Source: Rubrivivax sp. (GTDB lineage: Bacteria > Pseudomonadota > Gammaproteobacteria > Burkholderiales > Burkholderiaceae_C). Taken from it: a DNA stretch of 64,000 bases. Position numbers and translations under genes: made by a program. The stretch spans positions 1 to 64,000 of the forward strand of contig JAJTDM010000049.1 in NCBI GenBank assembly GCA_021300575.1. Reading direction: 5' to 3'. Under the pieces are notes generated by a model. It saw only the letters and a program-made list of their open reading frames with translations, had not been told where the DNA came from and did no database searches. Within the stretch, counting starts at the first letter, position 1; each line of letters begins with the position of its first letter. Shown one piece after another: positions 1 through 9,890 of this stretch.

Positions 1-3000
1 TGTCGGGCTTGTCGGCCAGCGTGATGCTGCCGCTCTTCTTCTCGATCCCGAAGCCCCCGGCCACCTGAACAAAGCCGAACACGTCCAGCTCCAGGTTGCC
101 CGTGGCCCGCAGCAACTGGCCTTCGCCCGCGTCCATCCCCAGGCGCAGCGTCGAGGGCTCTTCGCCCGTGCCCGTGACCACCGTCAGCCCCTGCGCCGCA
201 TAGTCCACCAGGCTGCCGTCGCGTGCCGCACGGTTGACCTCCACGCTCACCGCTTCGGCCGACACCACCAGCCCGTCCACGCCCACGAAGGCCGCACTGC
301 CCTGGGCTTGCAAACTCGTCCAGCGGCGCGTGGCGTCCTTGCGGTCGGTGGCCAGCGCGGCGGCGATCTCAAGGTCCGACAGCGCGAGGCCGGTGCGCGC
401 AGCGGTGCCTGCGCCCAGGCCCGCGAAGCCCGTGAGCGCGCTGCCTCCGATGCTCAGCACCTTGGCGTCCAGATCGCTGCCGTCGGCCAGCTTCAGCGTC
501 TGCACGCTGTCGCGGACGACGAGGTCGCCCTCACCTTGTACGAAGTCCGCGATCGTCAGGGAGGCGTCGTCCAGCGCAACGCCGCGAAGGTCGTCGGCGC
601 CGAGACGGCCGAAGGTGTGCGTGACGGTGCCGATCGTCAGCGTCCTGCCGGTCCAGTCTTTGCCGGTGCTGTTGTAGAAGACGGTGGCCTGGGCTGCGCC
701 CAGCGTCGCCACGCCGCCCAGATCGGCGTGCAGCGCACCGCTGCCTTCGAACGCGATACCGTCTCCGTCGATGACCAGACCCAGGTTGGCGTCAAGGGCG
801 CCGACCTCAAAGCCGCCCGCCGAGAGCGTGAGGTCGATGTCCTGGCCCACCACCGACAGCCAGTTCGGCAGCTTCTCGAATCCGAAGCGTCCGCTGAGAA
901 CGAAGCTGTCTCCAAAGGCCAGGTCCAGGTCACCAAAGATCCTGAAGCCCAGGTTCTGGAGGTCCAGGTCGAAGGGCAGCTTGCCGATCAGACCGTCGAG
1001 GCTGGGGAGTGCGGGCAGTTCGATGCCGAACAGGCCGAAGTCCAGCCCGGGCAGCTTCATCTGTGGCAGGTTGAGGAGGAACTGCAGAACGTTGAGCTGC
1101 GCCCAATCCACGTTCACACCCGGGAAGGCCAGATCGCCCAGCTTGACGTCCGGCCACTCTGGCAGCAGCTGGCTGAAATCGAAGCTCAGCTGCAGCCCTT
1201 GCAGGTTCAGCCTGGGCAGCGCGAACAGGAACTCTGGCAGGCTGAGTTGGGCCCAGTCGATCTGCAGGTCGGGGAAGGCCGCCGCGAGATTGGGCAGGCG
1301 GATCGCGTCCCAGTTCACGCTGCCAAAGGCCGGCAGCGTCAGACTCACTCCAGGCAGGCTGGGCAGCAGGTTCTTCAGCGAGGTCAGCAAGTCGCCCAGG
1401 CTGACGTCGCCCAGTTGCGGCAGTGTCAGGTTGGGCAGCGCCACATCCGGCCAGCTCACGCCGGGCACGTTGGGCAGCTTCAGTGCGGCCCAGTCGAAGC
1501 CGAACTCCGGCAGCAGGCGTGAGAGGTCGATGTCGAAACCCGGGATGTTCAGCCGCGGCAGCGCGAACACCAAGTCCGGCAGCGTCAGATTCAGCCAGTC
1601 CAGTCCCAGGTTGGGCAGTCGCGCCGTCAACTCCGGCCAGGTCAGCCGCAGGAAGCCCAGGTCGATGTCGGGCAGGCTCAGGTCCAGCCCGGGAAGGCTC
1701 AGCAGCGTCAGCCCGAGTTCGGGCATCGACAGGCTGGCCCAGTCGATGCCCAGATCCAGCGCGCCCAGCCCCGGCAGGTTGAAGCTGGGCAGCGAGGGGA
1801 CGCTCAGGTCCATGAACGGAAAGGACCCGATCGACAGGTCGATCTCGGGCAGGTCCAGGTCCGGCGTGAGCCCACTCAGATCGAAGGTGTTGAAGTTGAA
1901 CGGCAAGTCGCGCAGGCGCAGCTCCAGGTCCAGCACCAACGGCGTCACGCCGTCGGCCTTGGTCAGCGCGGCCTCGCCCACCTGCAGCGAGCCCGAGAAC
2001 CCTGTCTTGCCGTTGACCTGGGCCACGATCACGCCGCCCTGCAGGCCCTTCAAGGCCAGCTTGGCGCCACCTGGGGGCGAACCCACCGTCAAAGACGTGT
2101 GCGCGTCGAAGGCCGACAGCACCCAGCCCTGCTGCGGCTGGCCCTGCACGATGGTCATCTGCTCGCGGCTGATGCCGAAGCGCCCGCCCAGCTCGTAGCT
2201 CACTCCGCCAAAGGACAGGCCCAGGTCCAGGTCGGCCGAGACCGAGAAGAAGTCGTGGTGGCGGGTCGCGCTGTAGTCGAAGGCAAAGGCCCCGATCCGC
2301 GTGTCCACGACACGCCCGGTGGTGTTGAAGCCCAGATGCGCGCTGCGGATCGCGGCCACGTCCAGGCCTTGCAGCGGGCTGCCGTCGGCCTGCGTCAGCT
2401 CCAGGCTGCCCACGCGCAGCACGCCGGCCGAGCCGTCATCCTCCAGCAGCAGCGCGCCTTCGATGTTGCTGGCCGCAAGCTTCACCCCGCCGGCCACGAG
2501 TTCGAAGGCGCCGTCTTCCAGGGTCAACTCCAGCCGGCCGGGCTGCGCAGCAGCCTGACGTGCCGTGACCCGGCCCTCCAGCGTGCTACCGAACAAGCCG
2601 AACGTCAGCGTGCCGGCGGCCTCCAGCAGCGCGCCATCGTCGCCATCCATCTCGAGCACGATGCTCGTGCCCGGGCCGGTGGACAGCGTCTTCTTGTTCG
2701 CTCCGGCGAAGTCCAGCACCGTGCCATCCGCGGCGGCGCGGTTGATACGTACCTCTAGATCCTTGCCCGTGGCCGTGACCTCACCCACCCCCACCAGCGT
2801 GGCTGACGTGGCCGTGGCGCTGAGCGCGCTCCACCGCTGCGCAACCGTTCCCTGCACCGGGTTGCGCTCGGTGTACAGGGCCAGTCCGAAGTCCAGTTCC
2901 TGAACCTGCAGACCCAGCGCCTGCAGGGTGCCGCCATCGATGCCGGTGAAAGCATTGACGCCCCCGCCGCCCACCGTCAGCTTGTCCACCTGGACGCTGC

Positions 3001-3645
3001 GGCCCTTGCTGTCGACCACCGTGTCGGTGGCCTTCTCGATCGCGAAGCTTCCGTCGACCTGCAGGAAGCCGAACACGTCCAGTTCAAGCTCGCCCGTGGC
3101 ACGCGTGAGCTGACCCTGGGCGCCGTCGAGGGTGATCGTGTAATGCGTATCGGCGGCCACCAGCACGTCCAGCGACTTGACGCCGAAGTCCACCACCAGG
3201 TTCGGGTCCGCGTCGATGACACGGTCAGGCTGGGCTACCGTGGCGCCCTGCTGCACCACGGTCAAGGTGGCGCCGCCTTGCGCCGCGATCCCGCTGACCT
3301 GCAGCAACGCCAGGTCACGCCCGCCCAGGCTGCCGCCGAACGTGATGTCGTAGACGCCGGACTCCGCTGGCGTGACCGTCAAGGTGACACCGGACAGTCC
3401 GCCCGCGCTGAAGGCCTGCGCCAGCGCCTGCTGCACCTGCGCGGCCGTAGCGTCCAGCGCAAGCGCAGCCGTGGTGTAGGTCTGGCCTGCGTGCGTGAGC
3501 GCGAGCTTGAAGCTGCCGCCTTCTGCGCCGCTGACCGTGACGCGCTGCACTTCATCCACCGCGGGCGTGGTGACCGTCGACGTCTGCGTGAGCGTCTGGC
3601 CGCGCTGCAGCACCGCCAGGTCCGCACGCGCTGCGGCAGGCTGCG
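1..3645 (-). CDS. giant LEPR-XLL protein, downstream part in shifted frame (runs off left edge)
   Basis: This is the continuation of the giant gene that begins at 9846. From about 3643 down to base 1 one minus-strand frame (codon first bases at positions 1 modulo 3) reads open in every part I translated, giving about 1,214 further residues with no stop before the edge. It opens with a threonine-rich repeat region (about 3640-3200), then a second copy of the large module found upstream: the HHDFF-containing segment near 2250, a block of LPxL/LNLPG repeats at about 960-1890, the FYNSTGK segment near 670, and the DATRRW / AFVGVDGL segment near 270-390. The frame is offset by one base from the upstream part, so the gene is either frameshifted in the cell or carries a sequence error. 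No catalytic motif is seen. Role inferred: secreted or surface structural protein. The C-terminus and any secretion signal lie outside the window. Confidence 0.75.
960..1890 (-). repeat. LPxL/LNLPG protein repeat block, copy 2
   Basis: A second, shorter block of the same repeats in the downstream part of the giant gene, read in the shifted frame. Copies include LTLPDLVFALPRLNIPGF and LSLPEFLFALPRLNLQGL. It is flanked by the same segments as copy 1: FNTFD on the N-terminal side (near 1870) and the FYNSTGK segment on the C-terminal side (near 670). The whole module is therefore duplicated, with copy 2 about 0.7 kb shorter in the repeat block. Confidence 0.75.
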
Positions 3646-6600
3646 AGTGATGGTCCAGTTCCCTGCGCTGCCCGTCACCGTGATGTCGGCACCAGCGGCG
3701 CCCGTGGCCGAACGCAACGCAGTCTGCACCTGTGCGGCCGTGCTGGCCAGGGACAGCGCGGCAGTGGTCTTGCTGCCCGAGCCCACATCCACGCTCAGCG
3801 TGAAGGTGCCCTGCACGTCGGCCGGCGCCTGCACGCGCTGCTGCGCCGCTGTCTTCTGCAGCACCGGCGTCACCATCTTGGCCTGACCCTGCTGCGACGT
3901 GCTGACCTGCACGGTCACGCCGGTCTGGCTGGCCACGGTGAACTGCGGCACATCCTTGAAAGCCAGCTCACCGGTAAAGTCGACGAAGTAGCGCGGGGAT
4001 GCGGTGGTGGAACTCTGGTCGAAGCTGACGGTGGCCCGGCCACTGCCGAGCATCGTGTCCAGCGCCGCCTGCAACGTGGTGCGGTTCTGCGTGGGGCTGG
4101 ACTTGGAGAAGTCGATGAGGCCTGTGGTCTTGGCGGTCGCTCCGCTGCCAAAGCCCAGGCTGTAGCGCACGCTGGTCGTGCCCGTGGCGCCGCTGAAGGC
4201 GATGACCTGGCGCTCGCGCACATTGCTGCCGCTGTTCGTGCTGCCGGTCTGCGTCGTGCGGCCTTCCTCGACAGCGGTCACCTGCAGCGTGATCGAGGGC
4301 TGCTGCAGCGCCACGCCCAGCGCACTGAAGTCTTGCCCGGCACGTGTACCGCCGAATTCCAGCGTGTAGCCGGCTGCGCGCGTGCCCGTCACCGTGACTG
4401 CGCCAGCCCCCACGCCCGTCAGCGACTCCAGCGCGATGTCGATCTTCGCGGCCAGCGCCGCGTCGGTGTCGGCTGCGGCCAGCGCGACGTCGGCAGTCTG
4501 TCCGCCCAGACTGAAGCGCAACGTGCCCGCCTGTGCTGCCAGCGTCATCTGCAGCCGGCTGTTCTGCTGCAGCGGCGTGAGCGTCACGTTGTTCCGCGCG
4601 GCCTGGCCCGCGGTGCGCTCGCTGGCCCCGGCGCTGACCGTGCCCGGCTCGGCGCGTGCGGTCAACGTGGAGTAGTCGCTGCCGGCCAGCGCGCCACCGA
4701 AAACGATGGTGAAGCCTTCTTCTCGCGTGCCGGTGATGTCGACGGCCCCGTCCACGTCGGCTTGGGTGCGCCCTGCGGCCACGAGCATCTGCTCGAGCTT
4801 GCGGCGCAGTTCGTTGCGGATCGATTCGCTGCTGCGCGAGGCCGTCAGCGCCAGCGCCGCCTGCTGCGCGCCCAGCGCCAGATGCAGCGTGCCCTCGGCC
4901 AGGGTGGTGTCCAGGCGCAGGATGGTTTCGTGCTTGAGCGCGGGCTGCGCCTGCGTGCCGCCTGTGGTGGCAAGGTTGCGGTTGATGGCCAGTTGCAGGC
5001 TCTGCGCCTGCACCGTCAGGCCGTCCACGCCCACGAAGGCTGCGGAGCTGACGTCGCTCTGCAGCGCCATCCACTTGCGTGCCGCGTTGGCGCGGTCGCT
5101 CATGATGGCCAGCGCGAAGTCCGCATCCTGCAGGTTCAGCCCGAGCGCATTGCTCGCGCCACCATTGAGCCCGGCGAACGCCGAGATGTCCTTGCCTCCC
5201 AGCGTCAACACGTTCGCGTCGACCGTGCTGCCGTCGGACAGCGCGAGTTCAGCGGTGGTGCGCTCGAAAGCGAAGTTGCCTTGCACGCGGAAGAAGCCCG
5301 CCACGCCCACGGTCAGCAGGCCGGCGGCGCGAAGCACCGGGCCCGCGGAGGCTGCATAGGCGATCTGGATGGAACTGCCTGCGCCGGTGGCCACCGTCAC
5401 CGGCGTGAGCGCAAAGTCCACCAAGCTGCCGTCGGTGGCCGCGCGCGTGACCTCCAGCTTCAGGCTGGATGCTTGCAGCGTGAGTTCGGGCACGCCCACC
5501 AGGCCGACGACCCCGTCAGTCGGCACCACCGCTTGCAGGGCCAGCCAGCGCCTGGTCGCGTCGGCCGTGTCGCTGGTCAGCACCAGGCCCAGGTTCAGCT
5601 TGCTGATCGACAGGCCCGTGCGGTCCGCGCCCTGGCCCACGCCGGCAAAGGCGCTCAGGTTCGAGCCACCGAAGCTCAGCACCTTGGAGCTGACGTCAAC
5701 CGTTGTCGCTGCCGCGCCGCCTGTGCCCGGCTTGAGCACCTTCAATGTCTGCGTGGCATCGCGCACCGCGAGGTCGCCGCTGGCCTGGATGAAGTCGCCC
5801 ACGCGCAGGCTCGCACCGGTGAGCGTGGCCCCGCGCAGGTCAGCAACACCCAGGGTACCGAAGGTGTGCGAGACAGAGCCGATCGTCAGCGTCTGGCCCG
5901 TCCAGCTCTTGCCCGTGCTGTTGTAGAAGATCGTGGCCTCGTCGGCCCCGAGTTCAACCGCACCGCCCAGGTCGGCGTAAAGCTCGCCCACCGCCTCGAA
6001 GGCCACGCCCGAGGCGTCGATCACCAGTCCGATGTCGGCACCGGTCGCGCCCACCTCGAACCCGCCTGCGCCCAGAATCGCCGTGGCGTCCTGGGACAGC
6101 AAGATGATCCTGCTGGTATTGCGGTCAAAGCCGAAGTTGCCGCTGAGCTGAAGGTTGTCGCCCAGCTTGATGTCCAGCGCACCCGAGATGCTGAAGCCAC
6201 CGTTGGCCAGATCGATGTCGAAAGGCAGATCGTCCAGAAGGCCACCGACAAAAGGCAGCTCGGGAAGGCTGAGCCCCAGCAAACTCAGGTCCAGCCCCGG
6301 AAGGTTCAGCTTCGGGAGGTTGAGCACCAGCTCCGGCAGGCTCAGCGATCCCCAGTCGATGCGCCCGGGCGCATCCGTGCGGCCACTGTTGGCGAACCAG
6401 GCCTTGAGATTGGGCAGGCTGACGTCGGGCCACTGCGGCAGCAACTGGCCGTAGTTGATGTTCACGCCCAGCCCGGACACGTTCAGCCGCGGCAGCGCAA
6501 AGACGAGCTCCGGCAAGGTGAGGTTCGGCCAGTCCAGCTTCACGTCCGGGAACAGTGCGCCCAGGTCCGCCAGCTTCTTGCCCGCCAGCGTGCCCCAGTC

Positions 6601-9600
6601 CGTGGGCAGCGTGATGTTCAGGCCCGGCAGGTTCAGGCTCTTGAGCTGCGCGACCAGGTCAGGCAGCGTCAGGTTGGGCCAGTTGATGCCGGAGCCCACG
6701 CCGCTGGACGCGCCCGCCAGGGTGGACAGCTTGAAGTCGGGCCAGTTGATACCGTTGGCCTTGAGCAGGCCCGACAGGTTCAGGTCGATGCCCGGCAGGT
6801 TCAGCCGCGGCAGCGTGAACACCAGCTCAGGCAGCGTCAGCGCATTCCAGTTGAGGGCCGCCAGCGCCGCCGCGTTCGGCCCCGCCAGGCCGGCGAAATA
6901 CGACCCCAGCTTGGACAAGCGCAGATCGGGCAGGCCCAGCGTGAAATCGAACGGCAGATCGGACAGGCTGGGCAGCCTGATGCCCATGAGCTTCAGGTCC
7001 AGCGCGGGAAGCTCAAGCCGGCTGAGGTTATAGACCAGCTCAGGCAGCGACAGCTTGCTCCAGTCGATGTCCAGCGCCAGCCCTGCCACGGAGCTGGTCT
7101 TGCCCGCACCCGTGCGGAAGTAGTCCGCCAGGCCCGACAGCGACACGTCGGGCCAGCCCGGCAGCAGCGTGCCGAAGTTGAAGTTCAGCGACACGCCCGG
7201 CAGGTTCAACCGTGGCAGAGACAGCAGCAGCTCGGGCAGGCTCAGCGCGCCCCAGTTCAGGTCCACTGAGGGCAACCGCGCGTTCAGGTCGCCCAACTTC
7301 AGCGCACTCAGCGACACCCCGCCCAGGCTCAGGCCCGACAGGTCCGGCAGCGTCAGGCTCAGCCCAGGCAGGCTGCCCGCATCGATGCGCGCCTTCAGAT
7401 CCGTCAGCAGCGCCGACAGGTTCAACGTGCCCCAGCCTGCAGGCAGTGCCGTGCCCCAGCCGAAATTGTTGAACTTCTCCAGCAGCAACGAGTAGTCGGG
7501 CACCAGCCCCGGCAGGTTCAGCCTCGGCAGGTTGAACACAAACTGCGCCAGGCTCAGGTTGGGCCAGTCGATGCCCAGCCCCGTGCCGCCCGCGGACAGG
7601 CTCGGCAAGGTCAGGTTGGGCAGCTTCAGGTCAAAACCCGACAGGCTCATGCCGAAACTCGGCAGCAGCGCGCCCAACTGCGGCAGGCTCAGGCTGCTCC
7701 AGTCGATCCCCGGACCAAAAGAGCCCAGACTGGGCAGGTTGAAGCTGGGCAGATCCGGCAGGCTCAGATCCAGGTACGGGAAGGACAGCGCCGACAGGTC
7801 GAGCTCGGGCCACGAGAACGCCGGCTTGTCGCTCTCGGTGAAATCAAAGGTGTTGAAGCTGAACGGCAGGTCCAGCGGCAGCATGCTCAGGCCCGGGATC
7901 AGTTCGCTGCCGTCGTCGCGCGTCAACGCCACCGCACCGACCTTCACGTTGCCGATCGTGCCGAACTGCCCGCGCACCGTGCCCAGCACCGCCCCGCCTT
8001 GCAGGTCGTCGAGCTTGACCATCACGCCCGCCGCCGCCAGCGCAGTGGAAGCATCCTTGACCGACAGCATCAAGCCTTGCGCGGCCGTGCCATCGACCTC
8101 GAACTCGGTGCTGCTGATCCCGAAGCGGCCCGAGAGCGTGTAGGCCGCTGGGCCGGCCGTCAGCTTCAGGTCCAGGTCCGCGTCCAGCGCAAAGAAGTCG
8201 TGGTGCTCCTGGGCGCTGTAGTCGAAAGCAAAGCCCTCCAGACCGCCGACCACCGAGCGCCCCGTGGTGTTGAAGCCCACGTGCACGTCGCGCACGCCCG
8301 ACAGATCAATCCCCGCCAGCGGCTGGCCAGCAGCATTCGTCAGGGCAAGCGTGCCCACGCGCAGCACGCCGGCAACACCCGCAGACGACAACACGAAGCT
8401 GCCGTCGATGCCGCTGGCCGACAACTTGGCCCCACCGGCGGCCAGCGCGAAACTGCCGTTGTCGAGGGAGACCTCGACGGCATCACCACTTCCGGTGGGG
8501 ATGGCAACGGTGATGTCGCCCGACAATGCGACCGGCCCCAGGTCGACCGCGGCGCTGACCTGCAGCAGTGCCCGATCGCGGGTGTCGTCCCACGACAGGC
8601 GGAAGGCACCGGCATCGATGTCGAATCCGCCGACTGTGAAGTCGGCGGAGAAGTTGACGGCGGGCAGGCTGCCTGGAACGAAATAGTCGGCGTTCAACAA
8701 CTGGCCGATCTGGTCCAGCACGCCTGCAGACCCCGCGATCTGCGCCAGCGGCAGGGCTTGGCCCGCGCCAGGGACCAGTTCCTTCGCGACAAGCTTGAGC
8801 TGGCCGGCGGTGCTGGCGTCACCCGTCTGAACAAGATCGAACCAGATATTGCTGTGAAGGCCGAACAGGCCCTCCACGGCGTCGAAGCGGCCCTGGACCG
8901 ACCCATAGCTGAACACAACGAACTCGTCACCGGCCTTGGGCGTGAAGCCGTTGACAAGTTCGAGGTCCAGCGTGCCGTTCAGCGTGGCCAGCCCGCTCAC
9001 GTTGATGCGGTCGTGGAAGGCGCCACTGCCGGCGTCTGCCACGGTGGCAGGCGCGGTGCCACCGAGTTCGATGACAGTGCGCGTGGCGTCTGTCAGCGTC
9101 AAGCCGCTCTCGTAGGAGATCAGTCCGGGCGAGTACCCGGGAGCGAGCGTCCCCTCGACCAGCGTCGGCGCATTGATGACACCGCTGCCGGCCAGCGTGG
9201 CCCCGGGTCCGACGACGAGCGCGCGAAGATCGACGTTGCCGACCTCGCGGGCCAGGCGAGCGGTGTCGAAAAGACCTTCGCCCAGCTTCAGTTCGCCGTC
9301 AAGCCATAAGGAATGGCGCAGCCCACCGAGGGTATCTTCCGACTCATCGGCGGTGCTTGGCACCTCGGCAGACCACGGCCCGGCGGCCGAGGCATCCAGC
9401 ACCGCAGCGGTCTCGCCCGCGCTGCCAGCCTGCAGCACCTGGACCGACAGCACCTCCTCCATGAAGCGGCCGTACCCTGGATCAGCCGAGGCCAGCGCCG
9501 AGTCCATGAAGGCGGCCCGCGTGCGGGTCAGCGCAACATCGAAAGCACTCGAGTCAACTGAAAATGCAGGTTCAGTTGCAGTGCCGGGCTCGAGCACACC

Positions 9601-9846
9601 CAGCGCAGATTCCCCGGCACGCAGAGCGTGTTCGAGGTCATCGATCTCGCCGGCAGCGCGGATCCCGTTGTCGTACAGGACGTGCTCCGCATCGCGCAGC
9701 GAAAGGGCCTGCACGGCGGCAGCCGCCGGGTCCGCAGACAGCAGGATGCGCTGCTCCAGAGGCTCGACCTGAAAGGTCGTGCGCAGGAGCTTGCGCAACA
9801 GCCCCGACATGCGGGGCGGCGTTGCGACGGGCCTGGAGCGGCGCAT
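3379..9846 (-). CDS. giant LEPR-XLL domain surface protein, N-terminal part
   Basis: Reads as 2,155 residues from the ATG at 9846 (a TTG lies directly before it). Residues about 30-42 carry EPLEQRILLSADP, the LEPR-XLL signature found at the N-terminus of very large exported repeat proteins. Residues about 190-350 contain a GTLAPGYSPG / GDEFVVFSYG stretch resembling autotransporter-type beta-helix passengers. Residues about 540-600 hold the HHDFF segment, 675-1215 the LPxL/LNLPG repeats, 1300-1700 three related segments with an FGG-SAFAG pattern, and 1710-2060 several copies of a repeat ending in FGGxxAGxDxxxL. The last 85 or so residues (3379-3640) turn arginine-rich and are the out-of-frame tail; the true continuation is in the neighbouring frame. 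The gene lies 44 bases after the SapC gene on the same strand, suggesting one transcript. No transmembrane anchor or enzyme motif is seen. Function unknown; an S-layer-like or adhesive role is inference. Confidence 0.8.
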   Translation of the reverse strand: MRRSRPVATPPRMSGLLRKLLRTTFQVEPLEQRILLSADPAAAAVQALSLRDAEHVLYDNGIRAAGEIDDLEHALRAGESALGVLEPGTATEPAFSVDSSAFDVALTRTRAAFMDSALASADPGYGRFMEEVLSVQVLQAGSAGETAAVLDASAAGPWSAEVPSTADESEDTLGGLRHSLWLDGELKLGEGLFDTARLAREVGNVDLRALVVGPGATLAGSGVINAPTLVEGTLAPGYSPGLISYESGLTLTDATRTVIELGGTAPATVADAGSGAFHDRINVSGLATLNGTLDLELVNGFTPKAGDEFVVFSYGSVQGRFDAVEGLFGLHSNIWFDLVQTGDASTAGQLKLVAKELVPGAGQALPLAQIAGSAGVLDQIGQLLNADYFVPGSLPAVNFSADFTVGGFDIDAGAFRLSWDDTRDRALLQVSAAVDLGPVALSGDITVAIPTGSGDAVEVSLDNGSFALAAGGAKLSASGIDGSFVLSSAGVAGVLRVGTLALTNAAGQPLAGIDLSGVRDVHVGFNTTGRSVVGGLEGFAFDYSAQEHHDFFALDADLDLKLTAGPAAYTLSGRFGISSTEFEVDGTAAQGLMLSVKDASTALAAAGVMVKLDDLQGGAVLGTVRGQFGTIGNVKVGAVALTRDDGSELIPGLSMLPLDLPFSFNTFDFTESDKPAFSWPELDLSALSFPYLDLSLPDLPSFNLPSLGSFGPGIDWSSLSLPQLGALLPSFGMSLSGFDLKLPNLTLPSLSAGGTGLGIDWPNLSLAQFVFNLPRLNLPGLVPDYSLLLEKFNNFGWGTALPAGWGTLNLSALLTDLKARIDAGSLPGLSLTLPDLSGLSLGGVSLSALKLGDLNARLPSVDLNWGALSLPELLLSLPRLNLPGVSLNFNFGTLLPGWPDVSLSGLADYFRTGAGKTSSVAGLALDIDWSKLSLPELVYNLSRLELPALDLKLMGIRLPSLSDLPFDFTLGLPDLRLSKLGSYFAGLAGPNAAALAALNWNALTLPELVFTLPRLNLPGIDLNLSGLLKANGINWPDFKLSTLAGASSGVGSGINWPNLTLPDLVAQLKSLNLPGLNITLPTDWGTLAGKKLADLGALFPDVKLDWPNLTLPELVFALPRLNVSGLGVNINYGQLLPQWPDVSLPNLKAWFANSGRTDAPGRIDWGSLSLPELVLNLPKLNLPGLDLSLLGLSLPELPFVGGLLDDLPFDIDLANGGFSISGALDIKLGDNLQLSGNFGFDRNTSRIILLSQDATAILGAGGFEVGATGADIGLVIDASGVAFEAVGELYADLGGAVELGADEATIFYNSTGKSWTGQTLTIGSVSHTFGTLGVADLRGATLTGASLRVGDFIQASGDLAVRDATQTLKVLKPGTGGAAATTVDVSSKVLSFGGSNLSAFAGVGQGADRTGLSISKLNLGLVLTSDTADATRRWLALQAVVPTDGVVGLVGVPELTLQASSLKLEVTRAATDGSLVDFALTPVTVATGAGSSIQIAYAASAGPVLRAAGLLTVGVAGFFRVQGNFAFERTTAELALSDGSTVDANVLTLGGKDISAFAGLNGGASNALGLNLQDADFALAIMSDRANAARKWMALQSDVSSAAFVGVDGLTVQAQSLQLAINRNLATTGGTQAQPALKHETILRLDTTLAEGTLHLALGAQQAALALTASRSSESIRNELRRKLEQMLVAAGRTQADVDGAVDITGTREEGFTIVFGGALAGSDYSTLTARAEPGTVSAGASERTAGQAARNNVTLTPLQQNSRLQMTLAAQAGTLRFSLGGQTADVALAAADTDAALAAKIDIALESLTGVGAGAVTVTGTRAAGYTLEFGGTRAGQDFSALGVALQQPSITLQVTAVEEGRTTQTGSTNSGSNVRERQVIAFSGATGTTSVRYSLGFGSGATAKTTGLIDFSKSSPTQNRTTLQAALDTMLGSGRATVSFDQSSTTASPRYFVDFTGELAFKDVPQFTVASQTGVTVQVSTSQQGQAKMVTPVLQKTAAQQRVQAPADVQGTFTLSVDVGSGSKTTAALSLASTAAQVQTALRSATGAAGADITVTGSAGNWTITRSLPQRVRTWRCCSAARRSRRRRRSPRPRWMKCSASRSAAQKAAASSSRSRTQARPTPRLRLRWTLRPRRCSRRWRRPSARADCPVSP
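6200..7830 (-). repeat. LPxL/LNLPG protein repeat block, copy 1
   Basis: This stretch of the giant gene encodes repeats with the consensus LTLPELVFxLPRLNLPGL, spaced roughly 40-90 residues apart. At least seven good copies can be read, for example LSLPELLLSLPRLNLPGV, LTLPELVFTLPRLNLPGI and LSLPELVLNLPKLNLPGL. Linkers contain DWxxL and WPDVSL motifs. The repeats are clear at protein level and diverged at DNA level, so they are old. The pattern does not match the spacing of classical leucine-rich repeats, which need LxxLxLxxN every 20-29 residues. Confidence 0.8.
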
Positions 9847-9890
9847 CAAGCGGGAGATGTGGGTTCGGGACTCAGCCGGAGGCGAAGGCC

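Noticed and set aside
308..2198. Long plus-strand readings over the giant gene, for example 308-1522 and 684-2198
   Set aside because: Their translations are low-complexity shadows (Gln/Val-rich or Ser/Arg-rich) of the repetitive minus-strand coding sequence; the minus strand gives motif-bearing protein.
3590..3680. Programmed ribosomal frameshifting in the giant gene
   Set aside because: No slippery heptamer or stimulatory hairpin could be recognised at the break; a simple one-base loss explains it.
4333..7269. A 978-residue plus-strand reading opposite the giant gene
   Set aside because: Repetitive Gln/Arg/Val shadow caused by the LPxL repeat codons on the other strand; no domain or start signal.
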